A stretch of DNA of 64,000 nt. Source: Anisakis pegreffii (taxonomy: Eukaryota; Nematoda; Chromadorea; Rhabditida; Anisakidae). The notes beneath the pieces were generated by a model. It saw only the letters and a program-made list of their open reading frames with translations. It was not told the origin of the DNA and made no database searches. Location: positions 1 through 64,000 of the forward strand of contig JAPYMA010002831.1 of NCBI GenBank assembly GCA_035041965.1. The letters are read 5' to 3'. Numbering within the stretch: the first letter of the stretch is position 1; the number at the start of each line of letters is the position of its first letter. Positions 10,204-22,597 of this stretch are shown piece after piece. Both the position numbers and the translations under genes were made by a program.

Positions 10204-13087
10204 TCATATGGTAATATCAGCCAACTTGTGCTTCATGCGGTGCTCATGACGACGGCGTATACATAAGCGTCGATTCGAATGCGAAGTGGTATTTGAACGT
10301 CGAATTCGACGTGAACGTAATAAAGACACGATCAGTGCATCACCAATTTGCGATAATGTTATAACACGTGATGAGCATCTCCTCTTTAAACAACTACCAA
10401 ATGCTGATACGCATTCACACTTTGTTCTTACTCTCACTCTCTGAAACTGAATCCAATAAAACTGTTCAAAAGTATCATTTGAAATAACGTTAACAAAAGA
10501 ATTAATTTCAATGCAAATTAAACTAAATAAAATTCCACATATTGGTAAAGCATTACGCAATCTCTGTAGAACTATACCAAGATATTTGCCAAGAATCTTT
10601 GCTTAAGTGATTCAACCTTTTATGTACCTTCAACCAACCATCAACCACCCTTTATGTTTCAGACTAACGCTTGTCATTCAAACAACCTTTTATGTACACT
10701 CACAAACGAATTTCTGTACCTGCACTATTTCAGTTCAGTGTGCGCGTTGTATCAGGGGAAAACCGACATGTGAAGTATAAGAGAAGAATTAAGGTCTATG
10801 GACTAACCGTTCGTCCAACAGCAATATTATGCAAGTAAATAGGCGATGTTTTATCAGGAAACAGACACGAGAATTGCCGATCTATTAGACGCCTGAAAGA
10901 TGAAATTTGACTGAAGAATGGTATTCATCATCCTGATCACACATGCTGTGATCGTTCTCGTGCTCTTTTATTGTACCTATTGCATCAAGTTAATTCTAAT
11001 GAAATTACTTCGATAATTTGATCGCATAACGAACATTGTCCGAACCAGTGCGTTTCATACAGCTGGACCAAACATCACGTTGGTCGGCTAGAACGGGACC
11101 AACTTTTGAAGGATCGCATGAACAAGACCGCAGTCGACCCATTGCACATGCTCGGGCAATCGAGCGCACTGCTGATGCGGTAGTCAAAGCAAGTAAATAA
11201 GCAAATTCGCGACTTGCTGCAAACAATGTGTCATCTTTGAAGTGCTTATTAATGCAAGATTCACTTTATCGATCATATGTTAGGCAATAGCTCGTAATCA
11301 TCTGTCTATGTGGCTAGATAGATAATTCAGGAATGTGTTCACTGCACAGCAATGGAAAGTGTTAAAAGTGCTTAGAATATGCTTAGGAATCAAAATACTT
11401 TCAGCAATTCTAATTATGTGTTTGTAGAGTGGTTGAGAATGGAACACCTACCGTAGTGAGTGAGCGATGGAAAAAGTGCACTATAAGGACTACCAACAAC
11501 GGCACAGTTCCAACGATGCGATTCTGACCGATGTGAGCACTCAGCAAACGCATCGTGCATCGCTTCTTTGAGTATTTTAACCAGTTCCGGATCTCGACTC
11601 ATGATACCAAACGTTCGATTATTGATCAGTCCTCTAATCTCAAATCAACAAAAAGTTTTTCAATGGATTCGCTGTCAGTTCATTAATGTCACAGCTGATG
11701 CATTCAGCAATTACTGCATCTCAACTGCCCAGCATTCATTTCATATGACAATAAATTGAGCTCTACGAGCTAACAATGATTTATAATTTTGTCTTCATTG
11801 CTAATAATTTGATCATAAATGAACAATTCAACAAAGCTTAACTGAATGGTGCAAATAAACGTACAAATGAGCATTAATCAACTATGCATTTCACTATTGT
11901 CAAGCATTTAGCCTTTCTTATTACGAGATATCTTATCTCAAGTAAATGTTAGCAAAAACTGAAAATTCGCTAGTTAATGTGCGAGGGTTATCATCATACA
12001 ACTACAACATCACACATATCGTACAGGCTCCGCTTTTCTGATAAAGCTATGTAGTCTGCTCTTGAGCAACACTCTTTTTTGTATTCAGCCGATTTTCATT
12101 GCTGTAAAATATAAATGCTCTTTGAAATACGGCATCCAAGTCTGCTTGATGTTATTCGTAGGTCGAGAATTAATTTCAGTTATGATTACAGTTTTCTGAA
12201 TGTAACTTTCCGTTTTCATTTACGAATGAATGAATTAATGTGAAAAACGATCAAACCGAGTGAATTATACTGTCGACTGGATTTAGTTAGATGAAATGAA
12301 TTTCGAACAAACATTTCAAAACATTGATATGACATCACATAATAATGACTGAAGTACGTTTTCGCTGAATTCTTTGTTCATTTCTTCCAGAAGAGGATAA
12401 TAGGTGAAATATGTTGCTATTCGTTTTGAGTTCTCTCAGACATTCTAATGATCTTCGGTGATATTTATTTTCGATTCTAAGAATATCTCATTTGGTACAT
12501 CACATCTTTTTTCCGTACTCTTGAAATGCAACAGAACACTGAAAATGCTGAAGATAGGTGAAAAAATCAGTGTATAACCTCGTGCAATGATGAACGAACC
12601 CAGTACACTTTCCTGCAATGGAACTGTTTAAAATTCCTAGATTATGTCTGAGTCAACCCATTTAAATTACATCACCGTTCTAAAGTGACACAGGCTGAGC
12701 ACTTCTTTCGTTCATTCTTACCATACATCTTATCGCTGAATTGAGAACATTCTATTCAATGTGCTGCATGAAAGAACCAATGACAGCTTCTCTAATCAAA
12801 TCTATCGAAAACGCTCGTCTCCCAACAACAATATTGTCAAAATTGACTCAACCTGATCAGGTTATAAATGACAATAACACAGAGAATTTAAATTACCAGT
12901 TACACAAACTAGGTATGATTTTCACAGAATAATCACTCAGAATTCGGTAGTTCACAACGATAACGGTTGATATAAATTTACAAAATCTTACTTACCACCA
13001 ATGAGGCTCATACGATAAGGATTGCACCATCAAGGAACGTAAGAATAAGAGGATCACTGCGAGAACAGGTGGCACGAAACGACGCAT
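10204..13087 (-). CDS. Divergent Wnt-like protein lacking the acylated Ser; C-terminus unresolved
   Basis: Six minus-strand exons in consistent phase: 13087-12996, 12538-12499, 11638-11452, 11216-11009, 10892-10808, 10440-10204. The frame closes with TGA after about 282 aa. Visible parts are a signal peptide (MRRFVPPVLAVILLFLRSL), CDIRGL, SRDPEL, AFAECSHRSESHRWNC, ASREFAYLLALTTASA, ACAMGRLRSCSC, a modified WGGCSDN region (VWSSC plus an insertion before SDN), and LHNIAVGRT. The Ser module reads CECVSAFGSC: Phe stands at about 218 where Wnts carry the palmitoleoylated Ser. The LC and CW cysteine motifs are lost. The intron before this module sits at residue 204, as in the neighbouring Wnt, which supports a paralogue. 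The frame ends near the DLVY position, so the Cys-rich C-terminus is missing or unrecognised. Six open exons argue against simple decay, but a pseudogene is not excluded. Confidence 0.8.
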
Positions 13088-13681
13088 GTTGCAGATTCAG
13101 TAGAATGATGATGATGCTGCTGCTACAGGCCAACAACAACAGCAGTCAAGTCAGTTTCCTTTCTTTGGTATCATCCCATCCTTCCTGTTACATGATTGTT
13201 GCTTCGAATCATATTCTTCATCCGCTTTCCCACCTACCTCCCTTCTGTGATCATGATAATTTATTCTTTTGAACAGATCAAAATGTAACATTTGCCATCT
13301 GCATGCCTCGTGCAACATAACAAACAACATCCCTAAAAAGTGATTCGTTCTCAAATTTAAACGGACACCTTTTCAATCAGTATTTAGATGCTTCAGTGAA
13401 TATTGTTTACTTTTGATCGTTTCCGATCATAACAATGCTCCGTCTTCTCTACAAATGTAAACATCGAATCAACTAGATGTGATTCGACTTTATTCGATTC
13501 GTTTCACATCGACATTCACTTACATCTCTATCTCAATGCTACTTTACGTTTGCTCTGCTTATTTTAAACAACATTTCATTTCGAAATCGATATGAGTTAC
13601 ACAAAAAAATTCTGCATTACAGGAAAAGAATTAATTTCATATGATCGGTTATATCGCAGTGGAAGATTTGATACTTCGAAA

Positions 13682-13811
13682 TTATTTCAAAAAGGTGCGA
13701 TTATATTGCTTCAATAAGCTGGTAGATTGATTCAGTAAGCTACTTCAATAAGCTGTTATTTTGTTATTATATTTATTTCAAAAAATTGCGATTATATTGC
13801 TTCAATAGGCT
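13682..13811. repeat. Direct repeat, two 39-base copies
   Basis: The copies at 13682-13720 and 13773-13811 share TGCGATTATATTGCTTCAAT. They lie in the putative divergent promoter region. Confidence 0.75.
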
Positions 13812-14301
13812 ATTATATTGCCTCAGAGAACTTCAATGTAGAGTGCGACAAGCACCGTCACAAATCATCTGTTTTGTGTATTTATTCCAGTTAAATTCGA
13901 TTCAGCTATCGCTTAACTTTATTTCATTATCAAATGCTGGATCAATTCACTAAAAATTTTTAAAAATGAGTAATGCGATACAATCTCGATCGATGTTTCA
14001 AAAATTTTATCACAATGAAGCAGTAATGATGCAGCTAATCAAAAAGTACAATAGCGAAACGATCGGCAGAGATGAAATGGTATTTTTGAAAGCAAGCAAT
14101 TCGAGATAAAAGGAAATAGAAGGTATTGCAATGGGAAGGATGATGCCGATCAGAAATTGTAGAAGAAAGTGGATGCGAATGTAGAAAAGATGAGGAGAGA
14201 ATGGCTGAATGAACAGGTATGGGGAAAGGAAAGATGACATAATGATGTTTGCTTAAATAAGTAAGCATAAAGCAAGCAAAATACAATGCGATGATAAAAT
14301 A

Positions 14302-14310
14302 CATTTTCAG
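14302..14310 (+). promoter_or_regulatory. Candidate spliced-leader trans-splice acceptor
   Basis: The sequence cattttcag ends 31 bases before ATG 14342. An in-frame TGA between the two shows that this exon is not a continuation of an upstream coding exon in the same frame, so the site is better explained as a trans-splice acceptor or a 5'UTR intron. Inference only. Confidence 0.45.
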
Positions 14311-14341
14311 TGTGTGTGTATGCGTTTGTGTATGACAAACG

Positions 14342-14683
14342 ATGGCCACAACGGTTGCCAACGAAATGCTTGTCGATATGAAGATGAATATCACAACTTG
14401 CGGTGCACATTCAGGCCTTATTGTGCATTCCGGTATTGTGCAGCATGACAGTGTATGGCCTTACGTGAAACAGTTCACGAACACACCGTGGTCATCATCA
14501 ATTAATCAACTACAACAATACAATCAACCGCAGAAGCCTTCTTGTGAACAGTCATTATCTCAGCAACAACAACAGCAGCAAAATGCTTCTGTATCACTCA
14601 CTCAAACCTTCCACGGTAACGACTCACCATCTAGCGAGTTTATTCAACCGGATAACATACAACTCAGCCGCTTTCAGTTGGTT

Positions 14684-14742
<59 letters not shown>

Positions 14743-17700
14743 CGGTATTATTAATAACATCGACGTCGATATCATTATTCTCATTATTGTTTATTATCGA
14801 GATTGTTGTCGGTTTTGATTGAAACAGTATCATTGTCATTTATTACTACAACACTCCATGCCGTCGTATAAACCGATCCCTTTTGAAGTTCCTTCACGTT
14901 TAGTTGCATTTTCAAAACGTGATTGATTGAATTAAACTTCTCGGAAGATGTCTTATCAAGCCCGATTAATTCGATAGTAAGAATGTGAAATGTGATAATT
15001 GATTATAGCGATTTAACGACTGAATCAAAAAGTTTCAGTTTTTATTCTCTTGCATTGTGTAGCGTTGCATTTTTTCGCATGCACTTTAGTTTTTAATCAT
15101 TACTTTGTCTATTCACGGTTTGTTCTCTACTATTATTTCACTTAGTGAATGCATCAAATGTCGAACAATCAGATGTTACTTGATATTGATGTTTTATTTA
15201 GAATGCACTTGACTACACGGAACCTCAGTTGAATAGGAATGGACCTAAATATAAGAGAACGGAAGAGCAACGTCCGGAGATGTTGTTCAATGACGGAAAA
15301 ATTCATAGTGGTACTTTAGAAGCACTTCGAGCAGATGTGAACCCGAATGCTTCGAAAGAGTGCAATCGACTGCAAGTACCTTATGCGATGGAACCGTATT
15401 ATTATGAGGAAGGAATTACTGCGAGGTTCGTTTTCATTTCATATGTTACGAAATAACATTCGTAACATGCCATACTGAATGCTTTTTATCGTTGAGACGT
15501 TACGAGCAGTTGAAAATCATTCTGTCGGTTATGAACATTGTTGCTCTCACCTCACCAGTTCTACAATATACGGTATTGGTAGAATTATGAAATTAATGGC
15601 GACCAAAATTTTGTCAGTGTCGTCGTAGTACAGCTCTATTCATGAATATCAGTGTCAACGTCCAGATAAAAAGAATTCTCGAAAATCTTCATATAACGTT
15701 TTGGATTTGTTCCGATGAATATCCTCTGACTGAGAGTAAGTTTTCACTTATAAGAACACGCTTCCACTCTGCATATTTCATCGATCAGTTATGAACAATG
15801 TTTGCAGTCAACAAGACAGTTTGCAGGAGAGAACCGTTCACGAGTGCACATACTTCAAAATGGCACAGTACAAATGCATCAGAACGACCTCGATTACCTC
15901 ACCCTCAGAACAATCCCAAAAATGAGTCATCCACCAAAAGCAGCTACTATCATGCAGCTGAACTAGCCAATAATATTCCACCGTCAACTATCAATAATAG
16001 GCATATGTCTGTGAACGATTTAACTTATGTTCAACAGCAACAAGCACATTCAACTGACCATTATCGGCAATCGTCATTTTATCCGAACCATTACAGTACT
16101 AATATTGAACCAGAAAACTTTTATGAAATTTCTCGGAGTCGCTCCGTTGAAGATATGGATCGACTGCGCACAGCTCACGACGATTACTACCGTCATCACC
16201 TTTCGCGTCCACGGAATAATGTGTCTTTCCAAGATGCGTCTTCTCCAACGCAAACTGTTCGAGCTGAAGTTGCAAGGAGTGATGGATTAAGGTGTGCGGC
16301 AACTGCACCTGAAGAGATGTTTCATTTATATGAGACGCGAGATGCACTTGGCAATATACGTGCACAATGGTAGCTGTATGAATGTATTCTAAAATTTATC
16401 AATGGATATGCATACTGTTCTCTGGCTTTATTCCATGCTTTTAATGGTTTCCTGATGAAGTTCAATAAACAGTGCATATTAATGTTTGAAGGATGGAAAC
16501 AATTTTGAGACGATTTCATCTCGATGCGATATTTTAGAAAATTATCAGTAACGATGACTGAATACAGTCTCAGCTGGATTTTAGAGATGTCTTTCTCAGA
16601 TCCTATATGACCAATTATAGAAAGTTGCGTTCAAAAATGTTTGCTACTTCACCATATCTATCCTTGGACAGTACGCAATGTGATGATCAGTTTCATTTAA
16701 AAAACTGCTGAAAACTTCAAACTATTCGCAACGCATTGCTTGCTGCATTTATTGAACAGTTTAGAATAATCGCTCAAATAAGTCGACCAGAATTATGATT
16801 ATTCATGATATGTTTAAAGAACAACCATTGAAGACCTCTCGTAAGCTTTTGCGTAGTAAAAATAAGTGCAAATTCTGAGTGATAATATTTGTTAGTTCAC
16901 AAGGAAGCACTCTTTTGCTGGTTTAGTAAATTTTATATTCGATTTTTGAACCTGAAAATCTCATCAATAGAGGATTGTTTGTGATGGATAATGATTCATG
17001 AAACACCTAGAATAATTATTCTTTCTGAGGCCTATTTAAATATCACTTTGCCTCTAATGGTTGCTTTAATCCGTTACTGTCCTAATTGCCGAAAATCTCT
17101 GGAAGTTTCCAGGCAAAAGTCCGCGTCTGAAAGTTGTGGCAAATTCTATGCGATTTATGAAGTGCACAGTTGTGATTCGAAATATGACTGCAAAATTCAA
17201 CTTTTTTTTAATATCGCTCTATACATAATCATATCATCGAATCGTGTAATTCTAAAACTTTATTTCAGTGTATCAGATATCAAAGTAAATGAACGTGGAC
17301 AGTCCAAATCGACTTCGCTCATTAACGACGATTCAAACGATTCACCAACTTCACGCACAACCAGTAATCTTAATTATCCTTGTTCAAGTTATATCGAAAT
17401 CCCACACCATGATCAAGCACAGCAATTCACCGCATACAATCAACGAGAAAACAATCATATTCCATACTATAGTATAAAAAATGCTAACGCATCAAATACT
17501 GAATTTGAGAATGCATATGAATCATTCCCAGACGATCTTCAAAAAATGTCACCATCTTCGAAGCATCTTACGCAATCACCACTGCTAGCCACAAGTCCGT
17601 CACCAAGCATTCATTTGAAAAGCTCAACATTTGATACGCTTGACAAGAATGATCTTGATACAACAATTTCACAATCATCACTTCTCGATGCAGACGAAGA

Positions 17701-18985
17701 CCAACGATCTCTTCCGAGGTTTGCACAAATCCTTACGAATCCGTATGCAATCAGTAGCAACGAGCTACGCAAGGAAAACTGCACAACTGATGACCGTAGT
17801 GCTTGCTCGAGAAGTGCCGTACCTCAGTTCAGCAATGAAGCATTGATAGGTTTAGATAGCAAGCAAATCTCTGCTAGCAATCATATATTGCAGCAGCGAG
17901 CATCTAAACCAGTCAATGAAACGCGCAACCAGATGTCAACCGTTCATCAACAAAACGCAACTACTGTTCACAAAATGTCAACACAAAATTTAAGTAGCCG
18001 TAAAAATTCACGTCCAACAGTGAGCAATGATGGTTACGATGATGAACGTTTAATACGAAATGGTATTAAGTACAACGATGATTTTAGTGAACGTAAACTT
18101 GCAGCATTTCCAAGTTTAAAATCAAAACTTGACAGCAATACCGGTGGCGGCGAATATACAATTACAGAGGAGTTAATGCAGAAGTCATCAGTAGCTCATC
18201 ACAGCATCCCTTCAGATAATTTCAGTTACGAAAATTTACCACAAATGATTCACCACTGCGTCGATCAGCATTTATCTACGATTCAAGATATTTCACCAAG
18301 TTGTTCTTATTCGTTAAAAAATTATGCTGCTAGCACCAACTCGGTACCCCGCATCGAGAATGCCGCTTTTGGGACTGTGCTAGCAAAATCACATAATGAC
18401 GATGCATTGATCGATCAAAATGAATCTGAAATGTTGAATCTGGGATTTAAACATTCAGCCAAAAATGATATAACTTGCCCACAGACTACGATCAGAAACA
18501 GTACGCATTGCTCCTCTTCACATGACAACAACAATGTCACCGAATTAATTCAAGTTAATTCAACTGATGGGAGTGATGTAACAGCTTCCTTAAACGACCA
18601 TTCCATAACGCCTTTGTTGAGTGAAATAGCAACGAAGCAGTCCAATGAGAAATCTTCCAAGCAAGTAAGTGATATCAAGCTGTTGAATAAGCATAATGAT
18701 GGAGGCACAGTAACTCAAAAACGCTCAACTGCTTTGTCATTAGCTGATGGATGTTTGCAAAATGATCCTAATTGCAGTCAACAAGACAGCAATTACAGTG
18801 ATGCTATAGCAGCACCATCTAAGTCTATATTACATTCGCACAGTAAGAAATCAGTGCGACACTCAAAACGCAACAAATCAGTTAGTTTTCCATTTCAACC
18901 ACAAGTGATCGTTAACGAGCATCGTCTTTTCATAACCAACATTGACGATTCGGATTCTTCAGATAACTCTTCGAAAAACCAATGA
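14342..18985 (+). CDS. Long disordered Ser/Asn/Gln-rich protein, unknown function
   Basis: Four exons in matching phase: 14342-14680, 15202-15425, 15827-16369, 17269-18985, giving about 940 aa. No known domain, signal peptide or membrane segment was recognised. The protein is low-complexity, rich in Ser, Asn, Thr, Gln and His, with a Q7 run at about residues 75-81, a region resembling NFYEISRSRSVEDMDRLR, and a basic stretch near the C-terminus holding KSVSF, which fits the PP1-docking RVxF pattern, followed by an acidic Ser/Asp tail. This looks like an intracellular scaffold or a receptor-tail-like protein; function is not known. The start was chosen at ATG 14342 because of the in-frame stop upstream; two out-of-frame ATGs precede it. 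A candidate AATAAA lies at 19150. The exon after 17269 has a longer open frame back to 16991, but the splice phase supports 17269. Confidence 0.8.
14684..14743. repeat. (ATT)n microsatellite
   Basis: About 19 ATT/TTA units begin 4 bases after the donor at 14680. They generate spurious poly-Ile, poly-Leu and poly-Asn open frames. Confidence 0.97.
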
Positions 18986-19149
18986 CCTCTCATCATATTC
19001 TTTCTTCTCATTTGCTTGTGACAATGAGAACAGAAACATTGATGTAGTCTTAAACACACGATCGACGAACACCAGTGAGTATGGTGAAACGATATTTAAT
19101 TGTGCTAGTAAAACTGAATTCATGATTGAATGTCGAACATTATCTGCAG

Positions 19150-19155
19150 AATAAA
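19150..19155 (+). terminator. Candidate poly(A) signal AATAAA
   Basis: Canonical hexamer about 165 bases past the stop of the 14342-18985 gene. Confidence 0.4.
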
Positions 19156-19696
19156 GGGTGAACTGAAAAGAGCTGCGGCTTGAGAATTAATATAATAGAA
19201 AAGCTTGAGAACTTGATGTTCAAGTAATCAGATGAAATTTGCAAACGAACCAAGCATTCGTTAACGATTCGTATGAACTGCATTTGGAGAACCTGAATGC
19301 ACACAAATAATGATCAACAAACTTTATACAATGACCATAATTATATGTTTGTCTACTATTCTGAATCTAGATGTACTTTTATTATCTCAACAATCCCTTT
19401 TGTTGTGATTGAATCTGAATAATCGTTCTATTGTTGTGTAATTTGTAAATGAATGCAGCAGTTTGTAAACAATCCACAGAACAATTTCTTGTTGTAAGAA
19501 ACTGCTTATTAACAATGTCACTTTCATCGTAATATTTTAGAAAATGCGCACTTCATTTCGAAATCATTCAATATGTTGCTGGAATCGCCTGTTGATTACA
19601 GAATTGGTGGTTATGAGTGAAATGATATGTATGATGTAAATAAATATGGAAAAAATTTATGAATGAAAAAAGTGTAAAGGAATCAATTCTGAATAA

Positions 19697-19871
19697 AATA
19701 AATTTCCAACACGCTCCTTGCTTCATCATGAAATAAATTTTCAACGCCCACTTTGCTTTATCATAAAATCAACTATAGTTCAGGACAAATGAGCGCATAC
19801 CAATATGCGCTCATTTGTCCTGAACTATGGTTGATTTTATGATAAAGCAAAGAGCGCGTTGGAAATTTATT
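19697..19871. mobile_element. Foldback / MITE-like inverted repeat
   Basis: The left arm 19732-19799 and right arm 19804-19871 are reverse complements over 68 bases with about 4 mismatches, separated by only 4 bases (CCAA). The inner 36 bases (GACAAATGAGCGCATA and its complement) are perfect. A third, degenerate copy of the outer arm (AAATTTCCAACACGCTCC) precedes it from about 19697. The near-loopless palindrome with AATAAATTT ends resembles non-autonomous foldback elements. No ORF is present. Confidence 0.75.
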
Positions 19872-21385
19872 GAAACCTGTCATCGGGATTCATGGTAGTT
19901 GGCTAGGTGATCTTTCAGAGAGAGTCGAACATAGCAGAAATTAGTACACAAACTTGAACATACAAGTTCTCTGTGAGAAAGCATCTAAGAAATGTGCAAA
20001 GTCATAGTATGGCAGAGCGCATTGTTTGACGCGCATATGAACATATCGAAAGCTCAGATCCTTTTGTGTAAGAGCGTCAACGAATCCCATCATGTTTCTT
20101 TCAAACTCATGCGTGCAGTTTGCTGAAAAATGTCAATCCTCGTAACTCATACGTTCATTATAGTGGCTGTTGGGTCTGTCGAGGGCAGGCATCAGTTATT
20201 TATGAAGATTGAAAACACAACAATAACAATGTCTGATACAGATACAAATCACAATATAAGCGAAGTATAAGTAGATGGAGACTTCGACACACCAATAGGC
20301 ATGGGCAGCGCCATATACATGTCCCGAACTCTCGATCCTCGATGATGAACTAACATGATTTGGTATCTAATCGTGAGATAGATGGACACATTGGTGAGAA
20401 CAATGCCGGTGAGGCAATGAGAATGACCATTTGTTATGACTGACGATGCCTTTATCCTGACTGACTATTAATCAATTAACCATTGAATGAAGGCTAGAGG
20501 CATAATAAAATCAGCTGGTCTTTAGAATGTTTAGTACAGCATGATGAATGGTCAACAGTCGATGGCTAGTGCCAGTGACCAGTGCGCAGAACTGAGTTTT
20601 GGTTTCAAAGGTTTTGAACTGTCAAATTGTGGAGTCGTGTATCCCGCATAATGTTTTCTTCGAAAGTTTTGATCATTTGTTATAGGCTGTATTCAATGTC
20701 ATCCAGCACCAGAATGCTTCTTACGATTTACGCACATGCAATAGCCATAACTGTCTATTACGTTAATTTTATAACTTCAAAATTGATCCTTCTAATTCGA
20801 GTGTTCCTTTCCTGGTTACACATATCGACGGTACGATTCGATTTTTTCGTGTAAGCAACTACTGTTGCATTATTATTGTTACTTCTAAGAGAGCAGTTCG
20901 CAGACAGGTATAATTAAGAAGTTTAATCAATTGTGATAGATCGACTAAGTAGTGTATTGATTAACTTATGAGTTCAGATCAAATTCTCCATGTAGATTTT
21001 AACTGCTTTTTCTAAAGAGATAGTTTGAACAGCAAATCTGTTACCATACATATACAGCAACCATATTTTGAGCACATTCCTGTTTAGAGTATGACATACA
21101 TTGCTGCACGAACCACATTGATGAGCTGACTGCTCGTTCTTTGCTGGCTCTTTTTCATGCTTGCGGTCGATGCAAATTTAGGTATGAATGCAGGAGAATT
21201 AAGAATTTTTTGGTATAAGAATTGCGTTATTAGAATCAGTTTCACGAAGACATTCAACACGATGAAAATTATGCGTGTGCGAATAAAGTCAATTTTTCTC
21301 GTCATATTCTTTTTGAGGGTGAGGAAACAATTCAAATTTCTAATCAATCTGAATTTTTGCTGAATTAACGAGTCATTCTTCTCAA

Positions 21386-22597
21386 ATGAACAACACTCGA
21401 TACAATCGAAACGAACGTTCGATTTGTGTTACTGGAATGCACCGCCTGACTGACTGTGATTTCATATACGATCTCTTCTCACAGGTTTTTTTCCTTCTTT
21501 AATAGTTTCTTACATAACCTCAAATCATTCATCACATGAATATCCTAAATTTTCTTTTTTTTTTCAAACTGTGTTCAGGTAATTATGGCATAATTCTTCA
21601 ATCGCTCTTATTCCGCTACCCTTAAGCGATAAATTAAATCAGCTAATAATCCAACCGGATACTATCAGTTTTGGTTTCTGCTAGATTTAGTTCGATGACC
21701 ACCGATCCAACTTCAGCCGAAACCAAAATATGGTTATTTCAGATAGGACTGGTTGAGAAAGTTGTACTACATCAATATTCAGATGGCAATCCGAAAGACG
21801 CATTAGTTGTATTCAACGATGTAAAATCGGTAAACGACGCGATTAGATATTTGCATAAGAAAGATGTTTACGGTGAACGACTCTGTATTCGACCACTGCG
21901 GTTAATCGCTCACTTTGTTTCGTATACATTTATCATTCATCCATTTTTTGCGCTCGTTTTCTTTCGATTTGAGTAAATCAGTAATGTGCATGATTGAAGT
22001 GGCTATGCACGTTATGATGGTGCAATGAATAGCGGTCATTGTTACGCGATCAAGAAAACGAATAACAACGGCAACAAAACACAAAGTGATCCATCCCAAC
22101 GGCATAAATGTTCCATGCCAGAATTCACTCAATTATAATTCATCGATTTCGGAAACATACAATGAATGGCAAAGTAACCTTGATTTATTTCTGACACCAT
22201 TCGTCAATTCTTGTTTATCTCTAACTGGGGTTTTTCATTGTTGAATGGAGTTGCTGTGTTTGTGTACCTTTAGACCATTTTTACTTACTGAAGAATATTT
22301 TGAGTTCCAAACCTTTTCATCGCTGGTGCACAGAAATTGAAAATTGTAAGGAATGATCATTTTGCACGGAAACATATGAGAAATTTGGAATTTTTTTGCA
22401 CAATACCACTAATTATGGCGACTCCATGCAAATTTGCAGTCGTCAACGTTCTTTTCTTGAAAAAACTTTAGGTGATAAATGAAGAATCAATTGTTTGATT
22501 GAACAAAGAAATTAAGAATTTCAGGACAGCGTCAGATGTAACGAATAAACTATCAATAAGTGCTGATTACCTTTCCAAAACCGGTGAACTTTCGTGA
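21386..22597 (+). CDS. Small single-RRM protein, RBM7/RBM11-like
   Basis: Three exons: 21386-21484, 21743-21900, 22525-22597, about 109 aa. One RNA recognition motif fills residues 10-88. The RNP2-like strand is SICVTGMH, followed by DFIYDLFSQIG|LVEKVVLH, the RNP1-like strand KDALVVFN (only one aromatic), and YGERLCIRPLR. The pattern LF.Q.G.V.KV....DG.PK.A.V.F resembles RBM7/RBM11, RNA-binding subunits associated with nuclear exosome targeting; that assignment is inference from one domain. The tail after the RRM is only about 24 residues, much shorter than RBM7. The phase 2 join to the last exon depends on a strong acceptor TTTCAG|GACAGC; another 3' exon is possible. AATAAA lies at 22774. Confidence 0.75.

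Larger units (their letters stand above)
13088..14341. promoter_or_regulatory. Divergent intergenic region with a direct repeat
   Basis: About 1.25 kb between the starts of the minus-strand Wnt-like gene and the plus-strand gene at 14342, so it should hold both promoters. It contains a 39-base direct repeat at 13682-13720 and 13773-13811, about 36 of 39 bases identical, with a further partial copy of its TTCAATAAGCT part near 13743. No coding exon was recognised. Confidence 0.4.
18986..21385. other. Intergenic stretch with a foldback element
   Basis: No coding exon was recognised between the stop at 18985 and the small RRM gene. It holds the poly(A) signal candidate at 19150-19155 and the foldback element at 19732-19871. 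Confidence 0.5.

Noticed and set aside
14544..14839. Three long frames rich in Leu, Ile or Asn
   Set aside because: They are translations of the ATT microsatellite in an intron.
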